NCBI RefSeq assembly: GCF_029850875.1
Contig: NZ_JAOVAM010000002.1
Span: forward strand, 186,001-250,000
Direction: 5' to 3'
DNA from: Rothia similimucilaginosa
GTDB taxonomy: Bacteria; Actinomycetota; Actinomycetes; Actinomycetales; Micrococcaceae
Length of the DNA stretch: 64,000 nucleotides
A program made the translations under genes and the position numbers. Shown piece after piece: positions 1 through 7,974 of this stretch. The stretch's first letter is position 1; every line of letters starts with the position of its first letter. Under the pieces are notes generated by a model. It searched no databases and had not been told where the DNA came from. It saw only the letters and a list, made by a program, of their open reading frames with translations.

Positions 1-825
1 GCATCCGACGCCTGGGGACTGCTCGCCAAGCGCAAGATCTCCCTTTTCTTCACCCCGCAGTCCACCTCGAATGGCAAGCCCAAGCGCCGCCGCCCCGGCT
101 CCGCCCACAGCCCCTACCGCCGCGTACCCGAAGGCGACCAGCTGCTCGGCGCGGGCCTGCGCTCCGTCACCGAAGAAGTCACCTTCGGCTCCCGCCGATT
201 CAGCTACCAGGTGTCTGCCGGCGGCTTCTGGCAGATTCACCGCGCCGCCCCCTCCACCATGGTCGGAGCCATGCTCAACATGCTCCGCCCGCAGGAAGGC
301 GAATGCACCCTCGACCTGTACGCCGGTGCGGGCCTGTTCACCGCCGCACTCGCAGATGCCGTGGGTGCGACGGGTACCGTCATCAGCATTGAGGGTTCCC
401 CGGTGACCCATAAGGATGCCCGCTCGAACTTCGCGCCTGATGGTTGTTCTCGCACGGAAAACTCTGCGGACACCCGTATTGAGGTGATTCGTGGCGACGT
501 GGCACGCCACCTGGTCGATTTGAAGACCGCCCTTGAGTTTGGTGAAATCCCCGCTATTGATGCGGTGGTCCTTGATCCATCCCGTGAGGGTGCGAACCGA
601 ACCACCCTGGAACGCCTGGATGCGCTGGACCCCAAACGTATTCTGTACGTGGCATGTGACCCGGCATCCCTGGGGCGTGACACCGGTATTTTGCGTGAGC
701 TGGGTTGGGACATGGTGCAGCTTCGGGCCTTTGATATGTACCCGAATACGCATCATGTGGAGTCGGTGGTGCTTTTTGAGCGTGCCCCGGCGAAGCCTCG
801 TCCGCGCCGCCGCCGCACCACGTAG
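1..825 (+). CDS. Class I SAM-dependent RNA methyltransferase, TrmA/RlmD-like (5' truncated by window)
   Basis: The frame is open from base 1 to the stop at 823-825, so the gene begins before the window; about 274 residues are visible. It resembles the RNA 5-methyluridine methyltransferase family (TrmA/RlmD/RumA). Visible motifs are the SAM-binding LDLYAGAGLF (about residue 104), the VVLDPSREG loop, YVACDPASL carrying the catalytic cysteine, and DMYPNTHHVES near the C-terminus with the conserved HxVE. Family members methylate C5 of a uridine in tRNA or 23S rRNA. The missing N-terminus would show whether a TRAM domain and Fe-S cysteines are present, so the substrate cannot be assigned. A short Arg-rich tail (PRPRRRRTT) ends the protein. 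Confidence 0.85.
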   Translation, partial: ASDAWGLLAKRKISLFFTPQSTSNGKPKRRRPGSAHSPYRRVPEGDQLLGAGLRSVTEEVTFGSRRFSYQVSAGGFWQIHRAAPSTMVGAMLNMLRPQEGECTLDLYAGAGLFTAALADAVGATGTVISIEGSPVTHKDARSNFAPDGCSRTENSADTRIEVIRGDVARHLVDLKTALEFGEIPAIDAVVLDPSREGANRTTLERLDALDPKRILYVACDPASLGRDTGILRELGWDMVQLRAFDMYPNTHHVESVVLFERAPAKPRPRRRRTT

Positions 826-1050
826 CGTGCAACTAGTTGCCGTTACAAAGAAGCACATAATTGCTGTGTTGGGCGGGTTGGGCTGTTCACCAGCCTACCC
901 ACTAGGGGTTATTTCAGGCTGTTTTCGCTCAATCCGGTGCGTCTTGCTCTGCGGGAGCATAAATCTGCTTTTTGGCACTGTAAACGGTAGAATCATTGAA
1001 GAACCAACGCACGGAATGAGCCGTGCCCCAACCTTGAGGAGTGTGGGTGT

Positions 1051-3123
1051 ATGTCCGCTGAAAACGCATTGCCGCAGGAGGAGACCCCGAATAGCGCCCC
1101 CGGTGGCGCACCCACCGCTGACTACAGCATTGGCGATGGTGCCACTGCCAAGTTGCTCCCGGGTATTCAGTCCCCGGCAGACCTGCAGAACCTCAGCTAC
1201 GAGCAGTTGGAGGAGCTCTCTAAGGAAATTCGCCAGTTCATCGTGACGAATGTGTCGGCAACCGGTGGTCACCTGGGTCCGAACCTGGGCGTTGTGGAGC
1301 TGACTCTCGGCATTCACCGTGTCTTCGAATCTCCTAAGGACAATATTCTTTTCGACACCGGCCACCAGTCCTATGTGCATAAGCTGGTGACTGGTCGTCA
1401 CGCGTTTAAGACTCTGCGTCAGAAGGGAGGCCTGTCGGGTTATCCGGATCGCGACGAATCTAAACACGATATTATTGCTTCTTCGCACGCCTCCAGCTCG
1501 ATTTCGTGGGCTGACGGTATTTCTCGCGCGCATAAACTTAACGGCGAAGATGACCGCTACACCGTGGTTCTCATTGGCGACGGCGCGCTGACCGGTGGCA
1601 TGGCGTGGGAGGCTGTAAACAATATTGCTGCCGACCGCACCCGCAAGGTCGTGATTGTGGTCAACGATAACGGCCGCTCCTACGCGCCGACTATTGGCGG
1701 TTTCGCAAACCAGCTGTCTGAGCTCAAGCACGGTGTGCAGCAGCAGGTGGATCGCGTGCGCCTTGACCACCGCTACGACAACGCCCTGGATGCTGTGCGT
1801 ATCGGTCTACAGCGTGGCGGTCCCGTCGGTCAGATGGTGTACCGCGGTCTGCACGGCATGAAGGCGGGCATTAAGGACGTTGTCGTACCTAAGGGTATTT
1901 TTGAAGACCTGGGCATGAAGTACGTGGGCCCCATTGACGGCCACGACCAGCAGGCTGTGGAGAACGCACTGACCGCGGCGAAGAACTACGCCGGCCCGGT
2001 GATTGTGCACGCCATTACCGAGAAGGGCCACGGTTACGCGCCTGCCCGCGCGAATGAGGACGACCAGTTCCATGCGGTGGGCCAGATTGACCCGCTGACC
2101 GGTGAGGATGTTTCGACCAGTACCTCTGAATCGTGGACCAGCGTTTTTGGCCGCGAAATCGCGGATATTGCTGATGAGCAGGAGAACGTTGTCGGTATTA
2201 CCGGCGCGATGCTCATTCCCGTGGGTCTGCGCGAATTTCAGAAGCGCCACCCCGAGCGCGTTATTGACGTAGGTATCGCTGAGCAGCACGCCGTGGCGAT
2301 GAGTGCCGGCCTGGCGTACGGCGGTATGCACCCGGTGGTTGCCCTCTACGCAACCTTCCTGAACCGTGGCTTTGACCAGTTGCTCATGGACGTTGCTCTG
2401 CACAAGGCGGGCGTGACCGTGGTGCTGGACCGCTCCGGTATTACCGGTCCGGACGGCGCAAGCCACCACGGTATGTGGGATTTGGCGATGCTGCAGTTCA
2501 TTCCGGGTCTGCACCTGGCGGCTCCGCGTGATGGTGCGACCCTGCGCGAAGAGCTGCGTGAGGCTGTAGCTATTAACGATGCACCGACCGTGATTCGCTA
2601 TCCGAAGGGCTCCGTGGGCGAGGACATTCCCGCCCTGGAACGTCGTAACGACGGCGTGGATGTACTGGCACGAACTGATAAACCCCACCCGGAGACCGGC
2701 CAGCGTGATGTGCTGTTCGTCGCTGTTGGTGCTATGGCCCGTGTGGCCCTGGAAGCCTCGAAGGTGCTTGCCGCCGAGGGTATCCAGTCCACCGTGGTTG
2801 ACCCGCGCTGGGTGATGCCGGTGCCATCTTCGGTTATTGAGTTAGCGCGTGATCACCGCATTGTGGTGACCATTGAGGACGGCGTACGTTCCGGCGGTGT
2901 GGGTTCACGCATCCGCCAGGAAATGCGTGCGGCCGGTGTGGATACCGCGCTGAGCGAGCTGGGTCTGCCGGCGGAGTTCATTCCGCACGCTTCCCGCGAG
3001 CAGATTCTGGAAGAGGTCGGCCTGACTGCGGAAACCATTATCGCTGACCTGCGTGCGCAGCTGGCTGGCGATAAGGTTCCGTTCGCTCGTGAAGAGGGCC
3101 AGAAGCCGCGCCACACCCGCTAG
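1051..3123 (+). CDS. dxs: 1-deoxy-D-xylulose-5-phosphate synthase
   Basis: 690 residues. Condenses pyruvate and glyceraldehyde 3-phosphate to DXP, the first step of the MEP isoprenoid pathway, using thiamine diphosphate. Visible motifs are TGHQSYVHKL near residue 105, the ThDP/Mg motif GDGALTGG (about residue 176) through to the VVNDNGRSYAPT segment, the catalytic-Glu region DVGIAEQHAVAMSAG (about residue 404) and a C-terminal transketolase-like domain. It is somewhat longer than the usual 620-640 residues, mainly through an N-terminal extension of about 40 residues. The ATG at 1051 follows TTGAGGAGTGTGGGTGT, where GAGGAG is an acceptable ribosome binding site. It stands alone, with a strong terminator downstream. 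Confidence 0.97.
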   Translation: MSAENALPQEETPNSAPGGAPTADYSIGDGATAKLLPGIQSPADLQNLSYEQLEELSKEIRQFIVTNVSATGGHLGPNLGVVELTLGIHRVFESPKDNILFDTGHQSYVHKLVTGRHAFKTLRQKGGLSGYPDRDESKHDIIASSHASSSISWADGISRAHKLNGEDDRYTVVLIGDGALTGGMAWEAVNNIAADRTRKVVIVVNDNGRSYAPTIGGFANQLSELKHGVQQQVDRVRLDHRYDNALDAVRIGLQRGGPVGQMVYRGLHGMKAGIKDVVVPKGIFEDLGMKYVGPIDGHDQQAVENALTAAKNYAGPVIVHAITEKGHGYAPARANEDDQFHAVGQIDPLTGEDVSTSTSESWTSVFGREIADIADEQENVVGITGAMLIPVGLREFQKRHPERVIDVGIAEQHAVAMSAGLAYGGMHPVVALYATFLNRGFDQLLMDVALHKAGVTVVLDRSGITGPDGASHHGMWDLAMLQFIPGLHLAAPRDGATLREELREAVAINDAPTVIRYPKGSVGEDIPALERRNDGVDVLARTDKPHPETGQRDVLFVAVGAMARVALEASKVLAAEGIQSTVVDPRWVMPVPSSVIELARDHRIVVTIEDGVRSGGVGSRIRQEMRAAGVDTALSELGLPAEFIPHASREQILEEVGLTAETIIADLRAQLAGDKVPFAREEGQKPRHTR

Positions 3124-3198
3124 ATATTCCGGTCTGCGCTTCCTCAGCCATCGGCTCTCAGCGGTAGATTCTCAATAATAGACAGCATAGGCAGACAG

Positions 3199-3233
3199 AA
3201 GCCCCGCCCATCATAACTGATGGGCGGGGCTTT
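3199..3233 (+). terminator. Intrinsic terminator after dxs
   Basis: AAGCCCCGCCCATCA and TGATGGGCGGGGCTTT form a near-perfect stem around a TAAC loop, followed by a short T run. It lies 75 bp after the dxs stop and faces the end of the convergent Rieske gene, so it may act in both directions. Confidence 0.85.
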
Positions 3234-3313
3234 GCTGTATGCACTATGCTGTATCCACTATACGGGGCACTATCGGCCAGCGCCTGAGCTTATGAGCATG
3301 AGAAGTAGTGGTT

Positions 3314-3853
3314 TTAGGAATTGTTAGTAGTGCCGCTGACGAAAATCTTGCCGCCTTTCACCTGCACCGGGTAGCTGGTCAGAGGCGCCTCCGCAGGGCC
3401 GTGCACTACTGAGCCGTCAGCTACGGCGTATTCGGAGCCGTGGCAGGGGCACACGATACGGTTGGAGTCCTGCACCTGTACCTGACAACCTTGGTGGGTG
3501 CACACGGTGCTGAACGCCTTGTATTCACCTGAAGAGGGCTGTGACACGATAACAGTCGTGGAGCCATGGGTCAGACGCGCCGCCTTGCCCACACCCACAG
3601 CGGAGGCAGAACCTACCTCAATGGTACCTTCAGGTGCGGTGACGGCGGAGTCCCCCTCAGCGCAGGAAGCAAGTAGGGCACCGGACGCGACGGCACCGGT
3701 GACGAGGGTTGCGCGTCGGGAGAGGACGCGCGCAGAAGATTCAGTCTCGGCGGTAGCTGCTACGGTATCGACAGCATTAGATTCGATGGCGGCAGATGCA
3801 GTGGGCGAGGAGCATGCCTTCTGAGAGCGGCAGCATCCGTTGGATGCGGGCAT
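3314..3853 (-). CDS. Rieske [2Fe-2S] protein, Tat-exported lipoprotein type
   Basis: 179 residues. The C-terminal half is a small Rieske domain with CTHQGCQV and CPCHGSEY, the CxH...CxxH pairs that ligate a 2Fe-2S cluster. Around residue 46, SRRATLV is a twin-arginine motif followed by a hydrophobic stretch ending LLASC, a plausible lipobox with lipidation on Cys64. The long N-terminal region before the twin arginine (about 45 residues, Ser/Ala-rich) is unusual for a Tat signal. It is a stand-alone ferredoxin-like Rieske protein rather than the QcrA subunit, which is larger with three membrane helices. AGGA lies 6 bp before the ATG. Partner and reaction cannot be told from the sequence. Confidence 0.85.
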   Translation of the reverse strand: MPASNGCCRSQKACSSPTASAAIESNAVDTVAATAETESSARVLSRRATLVTGAVASGALLASCAEGDSAVTAPEGTIEVGSASAVGVGKAARLTHGSTTVIVSQPSSGEYKAFSTVCTHQGCQVQVQDSNRIVCPCHGSEYAVADGSVVHGPAEAPLTSYPVQVKGGKIFVSGTTNNS

Positions 3854-4048
3854 GGTGGTTCCTTTCGTGTACTCTCTCCGCCCTAGGCCGGTTTAGGATA
3901 AAAAGCGAATGAGAGCAGGCTAAGCTTGGTTTGTATTGCTCCCGACACAAATTTCTGAGGCAAACTTCCGAGGCACACAAAATACCGGTCGGGTGGGCGC
4001 ATCAGCAACACACCCAACCGGCACACGTCTATTTAGCATTAGTGAAAG

Positions 4049-5314
4049 CTACCCTAGATGGCGGGCAAAAATCGGTGCAATCACGGGGGCAACCAGACCC
4101 GTCTGCCACGAACGCGCACCGTACTCGGCGAGTGCACCCCGCAGGGTCTGCTCATCAAAACGAGTTGGCGGCTCCCAGCAGAGGCGGCGAACATAATCGG
4201 TCGTGATCAGGTTCTGCGCCGGAATATTCAACTCCTCAGAGAGGCCATCAATTGCCTGACGAACCTCGGTGAACAGCGCCAAGTTTTCGGGGCGCTTAGA
4301 CTCCCACGCCTTCAACGGCGGAGGGGCAGTTGACGGCAAAGTGAACGGTACGGCGTTCTCACCACGTGCTGCCGCGGCAATAGCACGCACCCAACGCGGG
4401 CCCTCACGACGCAAACTGCGCGTCTGAAAACCGGGAATTGACATAATAGTGGGCACGTTACGCGGCATGGTGCGTGCCGCCTCTACAATCGCAGAGTCGG
4501 GCAGCAGACGCTTCGCGTCAACGTCCTTCTTACGCGCCAGCGAGTCACGCTCAAACCACAGGTTACGCAGCGCCGTCAGCTGTTTGACCGAACGCAGCAT
4601 CGTGCGGCCCTTCGTCTTACGCCAACGCTCCGGCTGATCCGCAGGATTCTTCACCGGGGTCTTGCACAGGTACTCAAACTCCTCCAGGGCGTACTGTAGC
4701 TTACCCTGCTGGCGGAGCAAATCCTCCAATGCGTCACGCAAATCAATGAGCACGTCAACGTCCAGCAGTGCATAGTTCAGCCAGGACTCCGGCAGGGGGC
4801 GGCGCGACCAATCTTCCTTCGAGTGCTTCTTCGCCAGCTTATAGCCGAGCAGCTCCTCAACGGTTGCACCCAGGTTCACGCGCTCCAGACCGGCAAGACG
4901 CGCACCAAGCTCCGTATCAAACAGACGGTTCGGGCGCATACCGAGCATATCCAGGCTCGGGAAGTCCTGAATTGCGGCGTGAATAACCCACTCAGCATCC
5001 GCCAGGGCATCGTTAATAATGCGCAAATCCTTAAACGCCTCAGGGTCGATCAAGTACAGCTGATCTTCACGCTTAAGCTGCACCAAAAAAGCACGTGAAC
5101 CGTAGCGGATGCCCTGGGCACGCTCCGTATCAACAGCCACCGGGCCGGACGCCGCCACCAACTGTTCAGCGGCACGACGCAGGCCGCTCTCAGTGGTGAT
5201 GAGAGTCGGAATCGGTGAGGAAGGGGTCTCCAGAGGAACAACGTCAGGGACTTCGATACCGTGAAGGGTCAGCTGAGGGGTGCCTGCGGCATTCTGTTCA
5301 GCTGCGGTACTCAT
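4049..5314 (-). CDS. rnd: Ribonuclease D-like 3'-5' exonuclease with HRDC domain
   Basis: 421 residues from the ATG at 5314, chosen over an upstream in-frame start at 5431 because AAAGGA precedes it and the extra N-terminus is low-complexity Arg-rich. The exonuclease domain carries the DEDDy signature: VAVDTER (Asp62, Glu64), the IHAAIQDFPSLDMLG segment with the second Asp, and YALLDVDVLIDLRD with the final Tyr and Asp. A C-terminal HRDC-like region follows (about residues 215-300). The family trims tRNA and other RNA 3' ends. It belongs to a minus-strand group with msrB and ybaK but is 215 bp from msrB, so it may have its own promoter. Confidence 0.92.
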   Translation of the reverse strand: MSTAAEQNAAGTPQLTLHGIEVPDVVPLETPSSPIPTLITTESGLRRAAEQLVAASGPVAVDTERAQGIRYGSRAFLVQLKREDQLYLIDPEAFKDLRIINDALADAEWVIHAAIQDFPSLDMLGMRPNRLFDTELGARLAGLERVNLGATVEELLGYKLAKKHSKEDWSRRPLPESWLNYALLDVDVLIDLRDALEDLLRQQGKLQYALEEFEYLCKTPVKNPADQPERWRKTKGRTMLRSVKQLTALRNLWFERDSLARKKDVDAKRLLPDSAIVEAARTMPRNVPTIMSIPGFQTRSLRREGPRWVRAIAAAARGENAVPFTLPSTAPPPLKAWESKRPENLALFTEVRQAIDGLSEELNIPAQNLITTDYVRRLCWEPPTRFDEQTLRGALAEYGARSWQTGLVAPVIAPIFARHLG

Positions 5315-5528
5315 GCACTCAATCCTTTTCCTCTGTCTGGTTCGACGCGCCCATACGATGCGCCAGATGCCCGGGTGGCCCATGCCCGAGTAAATACGAG
5401 CCCGGGCGGGGTAGCGTGCCCGCGAAGGCACTACGCCATTTTACCCGCCCGAGCTTAAAGCCTCGAATTTTAGAGAGACTCACAATAAGGGGTTCACCGG
5501 CGTGCCTGCTGGGGGTTATCGCCGGGCT

Positions 5529-6023
5529 TTATTCGGCGGTTTCCGCCTCGTCAGCTGGCGCCTCGTCAACCGGAGCATCACCAGCCGGGGCCTCACCGGG
5601 CTGTGCTTCACCAGCCGGGGTCAGCGTCAGACACACCGAATTGATGCAATACCGCAGATCTGTGGGAGTCGGGTAGCCCTCACCCTCAAACACGTGACCC
5701 AGGTGCGAATCGCAGGCGGCGCAACGCACCTCCACACGGTGCATACCGAACGTGGTGTCCTCCAGGTAACGCACACGGTTCTCAGCCAGCGGTGCGAAAA
5801 ACGACGGCCAACCACAATGCGAATCGAACTTCTGATCGGAACGGAACAGCTCCGTACCGCAGGCACGGCAAGAATAGACACCCTCAGTGTGGGTGTTCCA
5901 GTATTCGCCGGTGAACGCGCGCTCAGTGCCGCCCTCACGCAGAACAGCGTATTCTTCAGGCTTGAGCACTTCACGCCAGTTCTTGGCGATAGCACCCACG
6001 CCGGGTAGCGAATTGCCCATCAT
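5529..6023 (-). CDS. msrB: Peptide-methionine (R)-S-oxide reductase MsrB
   Basis: 164 residues. Reduces methionine-R-sulfoxide in oxidised proteins. Zinc-binding CxxC pairs are at Cys52/Cys55 and Cys101/Cys104, the HCGWPSF motif at residues 69-75, and the catalytic Cys126 lies in RYCINSVCL. Many MsrB proteins read RYCINSASL, so the extra Cys131 is a small local difference. Residues 136-164 are an acidic Ala/Glu/Pro-rich tail with repeated PAGEAP/PADEA units, not part of the fold. The partner msrA is 26 kb away in this window. Confidence 0.96.
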   Translation of the reverse strand: MMGNSLPGVGAIAKNWREVLKPEEYAVLREGGTERAFTGEYWNTHTEGVYSCRACGTELFRSDQKFDSHCGWPSFFAPLAENRVRYLEDTTFGMHRVEVRCAACDSHLGHVFEGEGYPTPTDLRYCINSVCLTLTPAGEAQPGEAPAGDAPVDEAPADEAETAE

Positions 6024-6107
6024 GACTCCTTCAGTTTGCTCTCATGCCTAGGCTCTTACGGCATATGTAACGCCGCGGCCGGGCGGATTATTCCCGCTGA
6101 GCGCGGA

Positions 6108-6608
6108 CTAAGCGCGGATGCCAGCGTACTTGCCGTTGGTGAGCTTCAGTAGATCGTCAGGGGCGAGCTCAACGTCCAGGCCGCGCTTACCGCCAGAGAC
6201 CATAATCGTGTCAAAAAGCTGCGCAGACTCATCGAGCAGGGTGGGGGAGGGGGTCTTCTGACCCAGCGGAGAAATACCGCCCACCACGTAGCCGGTGCGG
6301 CGCTCAGCGACCTTCGGGTTGCACATGGAGGCGCTCTTCCACCCCAGAGCAGCGGCGGCTGCCTTAATGTTCAGCTTGCCAGACACCGGCACGATTGCGA
6401 CAGCGAAATCCTTCTCGTGCACAATCAGTAGGGTCTTGAACACCTGTTCCTCGGAGGCGCCGAGGTTCTTCGCGGCCTCTTCACCGAAGGAGGTGACACC
6501 CTCAACGTGCTCGTATTCGCGCATCTGGAAGGGGGTATTCGTCTCGGTCAGCAACGCTACGGCGGCGGTTGCTGCGCCACTCTTCTTACCTTTAGTTTTC
6601 TTAGCCAT
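6108..6608 (-). CDS. ybaK: YbaK/EbsC-type Cys-tRNA(Pro)/aminoacyl-tRNA deacylase
   Basis: 166 residues from MAKKTKGKK. A longer in-frame start exists at 6638, but neither start has a clear Shine-Dalgarno sequence, so the N-terminus is uncertain. The protein has the YbaK layout: the early TPFQMREYEHVEG segment, EQVFKTLLIVHEKDFAVAIVPV, the KLNIKAAAAALGWKSA helix and GYVVGGISPLGQK with the conserved GGISP. The family hydrolyses mischarged Cys-tRNA(Pro) after release from ProRS. It is divergent from zapE across about 170 bp. Confidence 0.9.
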   Translation of the reverse strand: MAKKTKGKKSGAATAAVALLTETNTPFQMREYEHVEGVTSFGEEAAKNLGASEEQVFKTLLIVHEKDFAVAIVPVSGKLNIKAAAAALGWKSASMCNPKVAERRTGYVVGGISPLGQKTPSPTLLDESAQLFDTIMVSGGKRGLDVELAPDDLLKLTNGKYAGIRA

Positions 6609-6780
6609 AGACACCATTTTACGGAAGTCACCATGCACTGTGGGGTGCGTTTGTGATCCTGCCGCCGCCCCTCCTCATGCCCGTAATGTGGCGGGCAACT
6701 CATGCGGCTCACGCGGGGTGTTAGACAGTACTACACTTAAAGCGGAAGTCACATCGCCGTCACTGAAGAAAAGAGTTTTT

Positions 6781-7830
6781 GTGCCCACCACGACCGTACA
6801 CTTGACCGACCGCATTCCTCGCGTTTCTGCTGATGAGTTGCTGGCGGGTTTCCGCCCCTCTGAGCGTTTTGGTGAAGTGTCTTTTGATAGCTACATTCCT
6901 GATCCGAATCAGCCGTCGCAGGCTGAGGCTGTGCAGAAGCTGAAGGATTTTGGCGACAAGATTAATGGTGGCGGCGCTGGTGCCGGTTTCTTTGGTCGCC
7001 TGTTTGGGGGCAAGAAGAAGGATTCGACGAAGTCTGGCCTGTACCTTGACGGCGGTTTTGGTGTGGGTAAGACTCACCTGTTGGCGTCGCTGTGGCATTA
7101 TGTGGACGGCCCGAAGGCGTTCGGTACTTTTGTGGAGTACACGAACCTGGTGGGTGCGTTGACGTTCCGTAAGACGGTTGAGGCGTTGAGCAGCTACAAG
7201 CTGGTATGTATTGACGAGTTTGAGCTGGATGATCCGGGTGATACTGTGCTCATGTCTCGTCTGATGCGTGAGCTGGCGGATGCTGGCGTGAAGCTTGTGG
7301 CGACCTCGAACACGCTGCCTGGTGCGCTGGGTGAGGGCCGTTTCGCGGCTGAGGATTTTAAGCGTGAGATTCAGGTGCTTGCTTCGCAGTTTGAGGTGCA
7401 CCGTGTGGATGGTGAGGATTTCCGTCACCGTGGCCTGCCTGCCGCCCCGGAGCCTGTTGCTGATGATGCGTTTGATGCGAAGGTTGAGGAAGTGTTCGGC
7501 GGCCAGACTGTTGGTGTTGATAACTTCGCTGACCTGGTGGAGCATCTGGCGAAGGTACACCCGTCGCGTTACCGTCAGCTGATTGATGGCCTGGATGGTA
7601 TTGCGTGGCGTGATGTTCACCCGATTACTGAGCAGTCGGTGGCGTTGCGTTTTGTGGTGTTGGCTGACCGCCTGTATGACAAGGACTTGCCGATTGTTTC
7701 TTCGGGTGTGCCTTTTGACAAGGTGTTTACTGAGGAGATGCTGGCTGGTGGTTATCAGAAGAAGTATTTCCGTGCGGTGTCTCGTTTGACTGCGTTGGCT
7801 CGTGAGGGCATGCTCGGCGAATCTGAGTAG
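6781..7830 (+). CDS. zapE: AFG1/ZapE-family P-loop ATPase
   Basis: 349 residues from the GTG at 6781. The open frame extends to 6295, but that part lies antisense to ybaK and is not protein-like. Walker A is GGFGVGKTHLL and Walker B is LVCIDEFELDD, followed by the sensor stretch KLVATSNTLPG, the AFG1/ZapE pattern. ZapE associates with the Z-ring in proteobacteria, while the actinobacterial role is less clear. A Gly-rich insert (INGGGAGAGFFGRLFGG) sits before Walker A. Codons end mostly in T or G, unlike the C-ending codons of the fab and rib clusters. Confidence 0.9.
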   Translation: MPTTTVHLTDRIPRVSADELLAGFRPSERFGEVSFDSYIPDPNQPSQAEAVQKLKDFGDKINGGGAGAGFFGRLFGGKKKDSTKSGLYLDGGFGVGKTHLLASLWHYVDGPKAFGTFVEYTNLVGALTFRKTVEALSSYKLVCIDEFELDDPGDTVLMSRLMRELADAGVKLVATSNTLPGALGEGRFAAEDFKREIQVLASQFEVHRVDGEDFRHRGLPAAPEPVADDAFDAKVEEVFGGQTVGVDNFADLVEHLAKVHPSRYRQLIDGLDGIAWRDVHPITEQSVALRFVVLADRLYDKDLPIVSSGVPFDKVFTEEMLAGGYQKKYFRAVSRLTALAREGMLGESE

Positions 7831-7916
7831 CCGCCGCCTGGCGTTGCGAAACTGGGCAGCGTGAATCCCGTAGCGTGAACCGTGTAGTGTGAATCGCGCC
7901 GAAAAGTTTATATAGT

Positions 7917-7963
7917 AAAGACCCCCGCCGGATGCTCCACGAGAGGATCCGGAGGGGGTCTTT
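7917..7963. terminator. Bidirectional terminator between zapE and cas3
   Basis: AAAGACCCCC (7917-7926) pairs with GGGGGTCTTT (7954-7963), with an inner GGAT/ATCC stem. T-rich ends on both strands suit the convergent zapE and cas3 genes. The 7857-7900 stretch before it holds three imperfect copies of a GCGTGAATC-like unit. Confidence 0.85.
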
Positions 7964-7974
7964 GTTTGCCTTGG

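Noticed and set aside
6295-6780. Upstream extension of zapE
   Set aside because: It is antisense to ybaK and not similar to the family; GTG 6781 starts the conserved protein.
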